Positions 53,939-64,000 of a stretch of 64,000 nucleotides of DNA are shown here, in pieces. The stretch is from Henricia sp. BOLD:AAB3569. Taxonomy: Eukaryota > Echinodermata > Asteroidea > Spinulosida > Echinasteridae. The DNA is taken from assembly GCA_037783545.1 (NCBI GenBank), contig JBBELK010000485.1, positions 620,001 through 684,000 of the forward strand, written 5' to 3'. The first letter of the stretch is position 1, and every line of letters begins with the position of its first letter. The position numbers and the translations under genes are program-made. The notes under the pieces were generated by a model, which had not been told where the DNA came from, did not search any database, and saw only the letters and a program-made list of their open reading frames with translations.

Positions 53939-53967
53939 TCAACTAGAGGGTCTCTTTTGGCAGACTC
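53939..53967 (-). CDS. Exon D: 29-nt microexon (SAKRDPLVE)
   Basis: TTTTTTCAG acceptor and GAG-GTAAGC donor. Enters with one base from exon C, giving KRKSAKRDPLVE, and leaves in phase 0 for exon E. Basic, could be part of a nuclear localisation signal. Confidence 0.5.
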
Positions 53968-54085
53968 TGAAAAAACAATAAGTAAATCAACTCATTTCAA
54001 GTGTAATCATCATTCTAATAACGAGAAAACCAGAAAATACATAATTTACAAGTTATATTATGGTATACATGTACGTATTGCTTAC

Positions 54086-54148
54086 TTCTCTTTGGCCCCT
54101 TTCTTACAAATTCCTTGTTGACTCTAACATTTTGTTCAACCATGTCAT
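54086..54148 (-). CDS. Exon C: DMVEQNVRVNKEFVRKGPKR
   Basis: 63 bases between CTTTCAG and GTAAGC. Phase matches exons B and D. Basic C-terminal end. Confidence 0.5.
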
Positions 54149-54315
54149 CTGAAAGTTGAAAGTATACAAATGGATCATTATGACCGAAATTGTTTTACTT
54201 CATTTACTAGAGCTCATGGAAATCTCTTTTGATTCTTAGTCATCTAAAATCTGTTTAAAAACAAAGTACAATTTAAAAAACTTGGACAAGTTGACTGAGA
54301 ACTATTTTCGAACCA

Positions 54316-54411
54316 GGGCCCAATTTCATAGAGCTGTTTAACAGCCCATTTTCTGCTACAGTAAGCACACGTTTTCAGCTAGCGCTTAAACAGCTCTATG
54401 AAATTGGGCCC
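54316..54411. mobile_element. 96-bp foldback with perfect 26-base GGGCCCAATTTCAT ends
   Basis: GGGCCCAATTTCATAGAGCT (54316 on) and its exact complement (54386-54411). It sits between exons C and B of the minus-strand gene. Perfect arms indicate a recent arrival. A diverged relative is at 2887-2985. Confidence 0.85.
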
Positions 54412-54512
54412 TTACTATGTTTTTTTTTCCATTTACTAAGCTTCATGTATTGAAGCAATTTATTCTAGGAACAGAAAACATGTGGTCTGTTTAAGTCATA
54501 TAAAAGACTTAC

Positions 54513-54578
54513 CAACAGCACTGTGTAGAGTAGCAGTTGAACTACTTCCACTTGCTGCTGCAGCTGCTTCTTCTTGCT
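54513..54578 (-). CDS. Exon B: Ala/Ser-rich, duplicated exon
   Basis: 66 bases, TTGCTACAG acceptor and GTAAGTC donor. Reads QEEAAAAASGSSSTATLHSAV. Phase 1 at both ends, so it can be skipped or repeated without changing frame. It is a sister of exon A. Confidence 0.55.
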
Positions 54579-55099
54579 CTGTAGCAAAACAAAGAGCAAA
54601 GTTTATTTCAACAATTGATGAATTTCTCCACCATTATTTTCCCTTTCATTTATATGTAAAGATTTCCAATGATATTTCTGTTCCAAATTATAACTGAAAA
54701 GGGAGATTTTAAACATTTAGAGGCAAAACATATTAAATAGGAAGAAATACAAAAAATGTAATTAAAAAAGTGGACATGAGCCAGTCATTTAGCCAGGGAG
54801 GCAGGAAGACAGATGGCTCTCTAAGTTCACAAACTGGACTCCCAGAACATATACCAGAAGAAAAGAGAAGCAACGTAAACGGTGAATGGATGTCATTACA
54901 TTATTAAATAGTGTTCTGTTGAAGAGGGCAGCACAAAAAGATACACAGATAAGCAGGCCTTTTACATTGAAACAAGCTTGCTTGATACAGCAAATAGTTG
55001 ACAATATTGAAACAGATCATCACGAATAGCCCTTTTATTCCTTAATTTCGTTCAAAAACCTGCTCCCTGTATTGACGAGCCAGCCCATTTAAGATTTAC

Positions 55100-55162
55100 C
55101 AACAGCACTGTGTAGAGTAGCAGTAGAACTTGCTGCGGCAACTGCTTCTTCTTGATCTAGAT
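55100..55162 (-). CDS. Exon A: sister copy of exon B
   Basis: 63 bases, TTGCTACAG acceptor and GTAAATC donor. Reads LDQEEAVAAASSTATLHSAV. Intron flanks (TAGCAAAACAA and CAAAGTTTATTTCAACAA) are also shared with exon B, showing a duplication of about 150 bases. The expected N-terminal exons, for instance a MADF domain, were not found upstream within the window. Confidence 0.55.
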
Positions 55163-56640
55163 CTGTAGCAAAACAACCAAGGCAAAAGGACCAAAGTTTA
55201 TTTCAACAAATAACGAATTTATCCATCATTATCTAACAGACTGACCCGGGATTCTGCTGAAAGTCTGCGGCTGTCTGTCGTTGCTAAGCGGGCGGGAATC
55301 GGCAGACTGCCCGGACCTGTGCACTGATGCGCGGCGAAATTTAATGAGCTACGCTGGCCGAGAATTGTGAATAATTCATGAGCTGATCGGAGTTCATGAA
55401 TACGAGCGGTTTTACGCGACATGCCGCAAATGAGTGACATTGAACGGCTTCACTACCGAAAAATGTAATTTTGACGTCGTACATGAATCTCGGTGCCGGG
55501 AGCTTAGACTGTGATTCAACCACTAGCGCGATTGTTTGTTGCAAAAGATCGACGCCCAAGATGTACAAAAATACAAACCGGAGAAATGTTTTCTAACTGT
55601 GCGCGCGGCAGCCCAGCAGGCCAGATTACGTACGTAAGGAAATAAATTTGCCATAGGCCTAGTTCGCGAAAGAAGTCACAAAAAATTTCGTCGGGGAATC
55701 TGCGAACGCAGTAGTAAAACACGTGTTTTGAGAAAAATCAGTGAACGATTTCCCTGTATCGCACCGCAAAATGCGACGCGTTTTTTACTTGATTTAGCGA
55801 TGCAATTTCCGAGTCATTTTTCAACATCTTGTCCTTGCACTTTCACCATAAGCTTTGTTAATAGTGAAAATTAAGGAAAAAAACGAAGATGGAAAAAGGA
55901 CTAACGTACCACGAGTCCGCGACGGCTTTCGGCACCGGCAGGGTTCTCGCCACGCACAAACTCGACCCGTTACGCTGAAATTCCGGTTCGCCGACACATG
56001 AGAAATTGCCGATCAAAACATTCGGTTCCCAATACGCACAAAACAATTATTACACATGGTGCTGCTAAGTACAGAAATAACGTAAATTATCTTTCGTCAA
56101 AAAATGAACCACGGAGAGAACCTGAAAGAATAAAAAATACTTCGCTCGACCGGCCAAAAACAGCTCTCGAAACGGACCACAGCCGGCGGCCGCTTTCACA
56201 GTGCAGCAGTGCTAAGCCTCGACAAGGCCGCTTCGCTATCGCTCCAGCTGCACGGCACGTGCATGCGGTGGTCCTGTAGCTAACCTTGTATATAAGTTGT
56301 TTAAATACGTTATCTGTACAACGGCAGTAAAAGCATGCGAAGAGCAATGCACGTGAACACAGTAAATCCAAGTTAGCAGCTTGATAAGAGGCCAACTCGT
56401 GCCGATCGCCGTTCTGTTAACTTAAACGTCATTGGCCAGAATGTAGTAGCATCAAGTCACTATTTTTAGCAGCTAATCAGCATGCGTTATATATCACGAT
56501 CGCTTTCCCCCTGTGCATAAGTTATATATATATCAGCTCAGCTGGCTGGGTTGTTGATCAAATTCTGCCGAACGGCCAAGGACGACGGCTTTACGTTGGC
56601 CTAAAAAAAAGTATACAATGTATACTTTTATGTATTTACA
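55163..56640. other. CpG-richer region, possible promoter
   Basis: From about 55240 to 56300 CG dinucleotides are frequent (a GCGGCCGC near 56188) and no repeat was recognised. It lies upstream of exons A-E and could hold their first exon and promoter. A near-palindrome AAAAGTATACAATGTATACT lies at about 56608. No transcription signal is clear. Confidence 0.3.
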
Positions 56641-56701
56641 CAAAGGCAAACCGACGAAGTGAAATATGTTGTATGTAATTCCAATCGGTTTTTTTCTGCA
56701 G

Positions 56702-56848
56702 GTGCATGAAGGTGGAAAAGTCGGGCGTATAACTTGGATCGAACATGAATCAGAAAATGTTGAAGTTGTACATTTACGTGTTTATGCCGTAGTTTATAGA
56801 CCTATAGATGGCGGAAGGTTGTGCAAGAACGGAATAACAATAAAATAG
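56702..56848 (+). CDS. Weak candidate terminal exon
   Basis: TTTTTTTCTGCAG acceptor then VHEGGKVGRITWIEHESENV and onward to a stop at 56846-56848, overlapped by AATAAA. No domain recognised; single isolated exon. Confidence 0.25.
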   Translation: MHEGGKVGRITWIEHESENVEVVHLRVYAVVYRPIDGGRLCKNGITIK

Positions 56849-59392
56849 CTAGTCCTTTTATATAATCAAACTTCTTGCACACCTCCGGATTTTTAAGATG
56901 CACAGAAAATAACGGAATTTCACATTCCGCGGCAGTCTTAAGAAAAACACGCCATTATACTTACAAAAGCCAGAGTGGGGAACAAAACTGGTGGGATAAT
57001 TTTGTTCCCGATCCCCTCAACTACCTTCTGTATATATTAGCACGACGTTTGAAACTAATGTATTTGGGCTTGGCAGAAGCATATAGCACGTTTTAAACGG
57101 GGTGCATGATGTGTCGCGATAAATTCAATCGAGTTCGACACGGCATTATACATTTCCCCAGGTATTTGCGTGATGCTACCCGTTAATAACTAACAAATAG
57201 TATTTGTTTTTGTGCCAAAACCAAATGTTGTTTTCCAATGCTGGTATCATCTTGTCTCATCCAAATAATACCTACCTGTGGAAGAATTTCACCGGCCCCG
57301 ATGTCCCTGATTGCCCATATTTGTCTCCAACTCACCTCTGCAGCCGGACAGGGAGAAAATGTAATCTATTGTTCTTGCACACTATTCAAGAAGTAATTCT
57401 TAATGATGTACTTGAATCGTGGGTGACATTACAAAAGTCATAACTTTACCTTTATTTAGTGATTGTGCAGCATTATATGAAATTATAGTATTGTACTAAC
57501 TTTATGTAATAGAAAAAAATATCCTTAGATTTAGATTTATAGAAAAATGTGGAAACCACGCAATCCTGGAAAAAAACCAATTTCACTGCCAAAGTGTCCA
57601 GCCACATGGAACTCAAGTGGAAAATAAAGGCAGCAATAAATATAAAAAGCCTGCTGGGCCAGGGATGACTTCAAAGGCACTAGCCGACTGGACCCTGCTG
57701 GAGAAAGTATGATTGGCAGGCCCGGACGATAATCGTTGTCTGCCTGCAGGCGAGGTAAGTTTTTTTTTCCGGCACATATTTGTTTTCTAAAGAATCTTGG
57801 TACTTTAAAAATGTCCATATTGCTTAAGATATTAGGATGAGTTGTTTGATAAGAACATGCATAATCAATTATTTAATCGCAATAACATCAGATTAATTAC
57901 TTTTTTTTAAACAGCTACAAGTATGACAAACCTACATTCTGGCGATTTAATTATATAGGGAATGGAGCAGATACGCGAATCAGGGTCAATGGTTTATTTT
58001 ATAAGTTTATACCCAGGTTACAGTTCCCCCGCCAAGTGCAGCATCTTTATTTACTTCCATATAAGGTACTACCGAAAATGCCCATTGAACAGGTCCTCCA
58101 ATCCACGCTTGGAAGAAAAATTTTGCATCAAACCCTGGATATTGTGGTGACCAATCGTGAACTTCATTAATATTCATGCGACTTTTTACTGTTTCTTGAT
58201 CAGTTCATGAAAACAAACCAGGAGCTGGTACATTGTAGTAATCCACATACACAGGGCTGCATTACAGCCAATGAACAGTCGTCTGCTGCATGATGGGACC
58301 ACGTGTTGCGAGCTCCTGCTGTATGCATGTGTATGCATGCATCACGCACTGCATGCACTGTGCGGGTAGTCTTTGTGAAAGACTGTCGTACGTGCGCGGT
58401 CGACATTGCACCGTGTGGACAGGGTACTAGTTTATGTGCCATTGGGTTCAGTCTGTAAGACAGTCTTTGGAATCGTTCCACCTGTCACGTGGTTTGCTCG
58501 CGAAAACGCGAGCACATTCCTACGTGACGTAATGATTAGCATAACCCGTTTCCGAATGTACGGCGTTTGAAGGTCGTGTACCTGTACGTACCTCGAAGTA
58601 TATAGTTGTACTCTAGGCCTATGCAAGACTTTCCACACGACGTAACGATAAACAAAAATGTGCGTGGTGATTTTGAGGATTTATGATGCATATATGGCGG
58701 ATCGTCACCGTGTTAACAGAAGCGACGAGGATTATATCAAAAGACAGACAGTTTAGCAAAGGATGCAGGTACTTCTCAGCGGCGTAGGTGCAAGATTTGA
58801 AGAAAGGTAGGAATGCTGTAAAATGATGGTGTTTACAAAATATCCGCATATGCTGAAGGAGAATTGTAACGAACGACATGTTTGCATAGGCCATGGAGGA
58901 ATAAATTTATGTTTCTTCCTCCATGCATAGGCCTACACGTACATGACACACTACACATGCTACTAGCTAAGATAATATCAGCTCTTTTTTTATCATTTTT
59001 CATTGGGATGTGGTCTTTTAGCAGTAGAGCTGAGAGAAGTTAAGAACATGAACCCGCCATCGCAAAACAAATGTCATTTTCTCACCGTGACACACTAATT
59101 CCCCCTAAAACTCACCCAAACCTTGCCAGGCATAACCACTACGCAGGTCCTTGAGGGAAATAACCAGCCACGATGATTATTTTGCCAACAATTCTAGCGA
59201 AACAAACCGGTATGCTCACAGCCTAGCCGTTGTCATGTTGTGTTCAAAAATTCTGCCTAGTCTGTGTACAAAGGAATACCAATGCGCATTGGTTACTAGA
59301 CGTGATCTATTTTTAGTTGATCACGGCTTCAGACCTTGCGTGCATACTGCTTGCAAAACATATGAGACAGGTTTGTAAATTTCTAAGTGATT
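56849..59392. other. No gene supported
   Basis: Short frames only. A hairpin CATGGAGGAA/TTCCTCCATG lies near 58892-58925. TGCATGCATG-type words occur near 58320-58350. Confidence 0.4.
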
Positions 59393-59515
59393 CCTCGCAA
59401 AATCTTAAATTTTGCCACTCGAAATGTTGTCAATTTCCCATTAAATATGCTCATTCCAATGCTAGATGATTCATTTTAAAGAAAACAATTATGATCAACT
59501 TCCCAAATCTTGTCA
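59393..59515 (+). repeat. Dispersed ~130-bp repeat, copy 3
   Basis: Same ordered words as 11411-11540 and 28050-28185, including CAATGCTAGATGATTCATTT and CAACTTCCCAAATCTTGTC. Confidence 0.55.
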
Positions 59516-59527
59516 CGGTGACGACCC

Positions 59528-59700
59528 TCCTGAGTTTGTCCTCCAGATGGGGGGCTGGGGGAGGGGGCGGGGACAAGGTGGGGGGGGGGGACGACGACAA
59601 TATAGCCATGTGGGGAAACGCACATAGCTGCTAGCAGGAAAGCATCATAGCATGGGCTCTATTTGTTCACACTTCCAATCTGGAGGACAAACCGGGTAAA
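59528..59700. mobile_element. Foldback with GTTTGTCCTCCAGAT ends and poly-G core
   Basis: GAGTTTGTCCTCCAGAT at left and ATCTGGAGGACAAACC at right are inverted. Poly-G tracts (59549-59590) lie inside. A related GTTTGTCCTCC word is at 2874, next to the GGGCCC foldback. Confidence 0.5.
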
Positions 59701-59829
59701 TTTGGTCTGCAGGAAACCATTTTAGCAATGAAAATATTTCAAGTGTTTGCTTGAAAACACTTTAATTATGTCATGCTCAATTGCATTCTAACCATTTCTT
59801 TCACTTTCGTTTCTCTTTTTTCTCCTCAG

Positions 59830-59905
59830 ACCCACAAATTAGCAGAGTTTCAATAAAGTACGGTACGGAAGATGGAATCTCTATCGGCGAAGTATTTCTG
59901 CGAGG
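59830..59905 (+). CDS. Candidate internal exon with strong splice sites
   Basis: Preceded by a long pyrimidine tract ending TTTTCTCCTCAG and followed by GCGAG-GTAAAA. One frame is open: PQISRVSIKYGTEDGISIGE then VFLR. It looks like host protein sequence, not recognised. Neighbouring exons were not found. Confidence 0.4.
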
Positions 59906-61066
59906 TAAAATTTGTTGTAATTTATAATCTTTTCTTTAACAAAAATTCCAATGCCACAAGATAGCAGTCAATCCACCCATGATGGCACACACAAACCCCG
60001 GGCACTGACAAACCCATGTTGAGCATTTACTGGTATTTCCTTTTGCAGTCTCTGTACAGGGGAACATTGACAATAATCACATAATTATTAATACAAGATC
60101 CACCTTATAACAAATTTTTCATGCTGATATTACAAAAATCATGTTAAAACAGGGCACTTTTGCCTACACAAGTGTTCAGTTCAGCTTTATGCATGAACAA
60201 CTCGTACCTGCTTGAAACAGTGTAGTAGAGACCAGACCTGTGGAAAATGCTGAGTCCTTGATGTGCATTTGATGAGGAAAATGAATTTAGTAATTACAAT
60301 TAAACGCTGTTTTAGACAGATTCTTACCAAATTCTCACGATTTACTATCGTATGCGATTCTTTTGCTTTTTTCTTCAGAAAATGAGGAATAAGATTGACC
60401 TCCATCTACACGGGATTCTCATCAGTCCGTATATACTTCATGACTACTTGCGGCTTCTCGCATCTCCCAACAGAAGAGTGTGCAATCCTTTGTCTCCACG
60501 CTTTGGTCTTCTTTTAATGTAAAATGTCCTGTTGCTGCTTCGTGTCTGGGGTTTCCATATTTGATGAATGATGGAAAATTAAAGCTACACAAGACTTTAT
60601 TTCAAATGTCCTGCAGCTAGCTGCACGACTTTGTGACTTATGTCAATTGCAACGGACAGCCACACACAAAACAGTAGTCTTTAATCAGAATGAATTAGAC
60701 TGTATTGAAGCCTTGCTTGACAAATTCTTTTTTGAGCATGTAATCAGCTACATGTACATGTACACTCCATTGTGTATTCACATAACATGGAGGCCTAATT
60801 GAAAGGTACAACTTCCATGCAGATGTAAATGTAACTAGGACAGTTCTTTAATAATCATGAATGAACCTACATGTTGAAATTTTGAGCAAACTGCAGATTT
60901 TGAAAGTTCATTTTTCTGAGCTATAAAGGTACATGTATATTCCTGCTTAAACTTAAAGAGCACAATGAATTTGGGCCATGGGGTCAAAGACTTGCGACGT
61001 GTCACAAGTATACCAAATCCATCACATCTCGCAACGGGTTCAGCGAGTTCCGATGGATTTGGCTAC
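59906..61066. other. No gene seen; pogo-like words
   Basis: Around 60088-60150 ATTAATACAAG, CTTATAACAA and TGATATTACAA suggest a decayed pogo-like copy. The rest is unassigned. Confidence 0.35.
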
Positions 61067-61700
61067 TTTTGCGCGCGGAGGTTTTAAATCTGCTTGCGTG
61101 AGCATGATGAAGATTGCGCCCATGATGAAGATTGCACCTACATGTACCTAGTAGTAGTACTAGTACTAGTAGTAGTAGGCCTAGTACTAGTAGTAGGCCT
61201 ACAGTAGTAGTACTAGGGCAACTATTAACTAGGACAATGCTTCGCTAGATACAGCGCAGCGGTTGAGTTGGACGACGGTCGAGTTGGTAGGAGTCGAGTT
61301 GGCAAACGGTCGAGTTGACTGTAAACCCGTTGGCGCATTGGTATTGCCGGCTATAAAAAAGGTGCATACCATGTTTATGATAGGAATCACGCAAGTAAAA
61401 AGAAAACAACTCACGACTCTGAAATCACACGTCTGATCCTCCAGAACGGCAACGTAAAATCGAGACACAGCACAGCTTAAACTTCGTAAGTATACTTACT
61501 AATAATAATATAATACTAGGCCTATTCATTTTCTAGCAGACGACAAGCAAACTGTTATAAAAAGTTATCGCGGCAAAACTTTCGCAAAATACATTGTCAC
61601 GATTTTGTCCTCGTCCAAAAATATACAATGTTATTAAACGATAATCAAACGCATCGCGCTTGCGATTTAGTTAAAACTAATGATCCCACAGGAGCTAGTC

Positions 61701-62098
61701 CTAAACATCTAACACTTCAGAGTCATTAATTTTAAAAATGTCCCATCCAACCACGTTGTATTTGCTGGAAAAACTGTGGTACGCTCTGAACTGCCGTATG
61801 GCAGTCGCTTCACGACCTTTAGCAACTCCTGGTTGCTGGTATACACAGGCTTCTAGAAACTCCCATACAGTCTTACACTGATCCTGATATGAACACATAC
61901 AAGTAATGTGCCTTGTAGCATGTATCCACAGCTTTCAGCAGTGAAGGTTGGGGAATGCCTCTTTTTCCAGTAGCCTACCACAAATGACTGCGACGGGTCC
62001 AACATGTTATCCGAGTACAGCATTAAGATGAACCGTTGCGGCCTCTTGGAGCTGTCAACGTGTTTCAGATATTCTGGCATATTGATGATATCCTACAA
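61701..62098 (-). CDS. Unrecognised exon(s), copy B
   Basis: Sister of 24043-24440 with the same acceptor, frames and stop. One residue differs near the end (NDSEV versus NDPEV). Confidence 0.4.
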
Positions 62099-62889
62099 AA
62101 CAATTACAAAATATAGGTGTTAGTTTCATATTAGATATACTATTTATTATATTAATTGAAGCATCAAGCTTCTGCAGGTACCGTGCATTTCTGATACTGT
62201 GCACCACAAAACCGCAATCCGATGTGCCTTCACCTGCTTACACCAAATTTGGAAGCTTTTGACATTATTTGTCCATTATAGACAGTTTACGCATCCCTAT
62301 TGGCTGAGAGAACGTCATGTGATCAGTCTTAAACGGACGATATAGACCGGCTGGCTGGCTCGCGTTTGTGTCGGGCTACATGGACCACACACACGCATAC
62401 AGAAACTGCACGTTCCTGAAAGCAAGATATGCACTAAGAAAGTATACCCAGTCGTGTGCGTGCACATACAACACGACTGCATTACGCTTAACAATACCCC
62501 GGTATGTTTAGAACCGGCTGGATGGGGACCTGTAGGCTGATAACGACCAGAGCCATAAAGCTGGGGACCTTTGACACAAATAGTAAAACCTTGAAATGTA
62601 TCAAGTGAACTGAAGTAGCAATATGCCAAAACAACATTGTTTACGAGTACAATTATCATAATTATTTTATGAGATGACATGTACAATGGCGCTATTCACC
62701 TCGGCGTCATCTTGTTGAATGGCATTTTGGCACTGTTTCACATGTCAAGGAATGAGAGAATTACTGTTTTTTCTTCCTACTGTTTTCCAACTTCAAATGA
62801 TCATTGAAACCATTTGTAATAGGTTTTTGTTTCCAGACCCAATGAATGTATATCAGTTTTGCTTGTTGCAATATTTATAAAAATACTAA

Positions 62890-63012
62890 CCAACTGAGCA
62901 TCAATGAAGGATGCCATCACCTCCGAAGATGCACACCTCCCACTGTGCCTTCCCTTGTGCCTGCCTTCAAAGACGAGAGGCATCATGTGAAATGCCAAAT
63001 TATTCTTCTCAT
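62890..63012 (-). CDS. Candidate 123-nt exon, copy B
   Basis: Sister of 25232-25354, identical by eye, same splice borders. Confidence 0.45.
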
Positions 63013-63093
63013 CTGCAAAACAGTCAATATAATTGAATCATTTAAACACTTTGATCCTATAAAATGTGGCTGTTTGCACATTGCAAACAACAG

Positions 63094-63168
63094 TAGTACC
63101 ATAGCCAAGTGGTTTGGGTCATTGACTCGCAATCATAGGTGAAAACTTCGGGTTGCGGGTTCGAACGT
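63094..63168 (+). repeat. tRNA-derived SINE-like head, copy B
   Basis: Box A TAGCCAAGTGG at 63102 and box B GGGTTCGAAC at 63157; one base differs from copy A between the boxes. Confidence 0.5.
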
Positions 63169-63208
63169 TGTTTTTGACATGCCACTGGAAAACCACACAG
63201 TGTATACA

Positions 63209-64000
63209 TGAATGCCGCAAAAATCAACTTTGTTGCCCGTTTGAGTACAATAGTCTTTTACTGCAACAGACTCATATTTTTTTCCCATGGTCGGTGTACT
63301 TGCTGTCAAATTCATCGTACTTTGTAAGTGACTGCAACATTTTTTTTTGTCATTTCGTGGTCCTGATTTACAAATTCTACCAAAGTTTGAGGCATGGAGA
63401 AGTTTCTTTCTTTCCTCTTTCCATGCTTTGTTTGTGTTCTGACCCCTTGTAGCCTCTTCAGTGGCAGCATGTTGTTCCTCATTGATAGTAGTCACATGTA
63501 AATCATCCAGGAAATGTTCCTCATGTGTTTTTTTTCTAGGTAATCATGATCGTTATTTATAGCAATGATATTAGCTGGTGCATATAATTGTCGAATTGCT
63601 TGGGCGTTCAGCCAAACATTTCTGAAGGCATCAGGATATTGGGGTTGATTTCTTAATTCCACTGGCCTTGGATCAAAGTCTTTGAGCTTGTGTGTGTTGT
63701 CCTTTTTACGTAGCTTCAATTTACTCATTCGAACTGGTGAACCACTGTATTTCTTTGCTTAATGAAATGTTTGCAGCAGTTTCGTACAGGTATCCTTTGT
63801 AACAATGCCTTCTTTTTCGTTTTTCTTAGAAACAGCGCGGTAAACGAAGGCTACATGCTTGCAGTGTGCCTCTGGCCCCATGCCTACAGCACATTCACAC
63901 TGTGATTCTTCTATCACTCCATGCATATTTAGCTTTATGTCAACTCTGTATATACCACCTTTGTTTTCATCTCGGCAGACACTCGTCCCAGTATGTAGGT
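63209..64000 (-). pseudogene. SWIM/YqaJ gene, copy B, cut by the window edge
   Basis: Sister of 25551-26474; the SWIM finger (CECAVGMGPEAHCKH) and the start of the YqaJ domain are present. It shares the in-frame stop after the SWIM part and the frame change in the A-run. The N-terminal block lies beyond the window. Confidence 0.6.

Larger units (their letters stand above)
61067..64000 (+). repeat. Duplicated segment, copy B (uninterrupted, runs off the window)
   Basis: Matches copy A (12625-12717 plus 23560-26343), same orientation, without the Ty3/Gypsy element. Left flank is unrelated to that of copy A. Confidence 0.9.

Noticed and set aside
12625-64000. The two SWIM/YqaJ segments as two haplotypes of one locus assembled twice
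   Set aside because: Not excluded, but the left flanks are unrelated and 35-48 kb of unique-looking sequence lies between; kept as a true duplication pending read data.

Overview
This is a eukaryotic, metazoan window made almost wholly of mobile DNA. I see no ribosomal RNA, no intact transfer RNA gene and no bacterial-style gene. Protein-coding pieces are short exons with GT/AG borders, DNA transposons, LINE and LTR-type elements, and many short foldback elements. GGCCTA- and TACATGTA-rich low-complexity DNA, a DIRS-like retrotransposon, SWIM/YqaJ genes, SAM-domain transposase relatives and the GGGCCCAATTTCAT foldback family suggest a marine invertebrate, most likely a deuterostome such as an echinoderm. 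That placement is an inference from style, not a species call.

Layout: 59-2761 (minus) holds a decayed transposase-like gene with C2H2 fingers and a SAM-domain exon beside it. 2.9-12.7 kb has no convincing host gene. It carries palindromes, a diverged tandem duplication split by a hAT-type element, a ~43-bp minisatellite, and several inverted-repeat families. 12718-23559 is a very young Ty3/Gypsy element with 2.1-kb LTRs. It sits inside copy A of a segment (12625-12717 plus 23560-26343) whose uninterrupted copy B lies at 61067-64000. The segment contains a decayed SWIM zinc finger/YqaJ nuclease gene, other exons and a tRNA-derived SINE-like head. 26.7-32.7 kb has foldbacks, candidate exons and a broken LINE (30170-31657).

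32752-47317 is a nest. A second Ty3/Gypsy element (TSD ATAA) has a DIRS-like tyrosine-recombinase retrotransposon (32975-38052) in its 5' LTR, a pogo-like MITE and a minisatellite in pol, and a 1.4-kb element bounded by CCCAG inverted ends and packed with minisatellites (45472-46913) in its 3' LTR. The paired LTRs preserve the empty site of each LTR insertion, so the order of events can be read.

47.6-51.4 kb is a two-exon PIF/Harbinger transposase, recently decayed, with nested MITEs before and within its intron. On the opposite strand, 53377-55162 has five phase-compatible small exons of a host-like or Harbinger-accessory gene ending in a BESS-like motif, including a duplicated exon. 55.2-61.0 kb is mostly unassigned, with a CpG-rich stretch and two isolated exon candidates.

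The most unusual structures are the DIRS-like element, whose right-end and left-end repeats lie fused inside its 5' coding region and whose integration point is readable to two bases; the LTR that carries an 86-bp duplication of its own poly(A)-signal region around 1.66 kb of extra DNA; and the CCCAG-bounded minisatellite carrier. All counts of differences are by eye.
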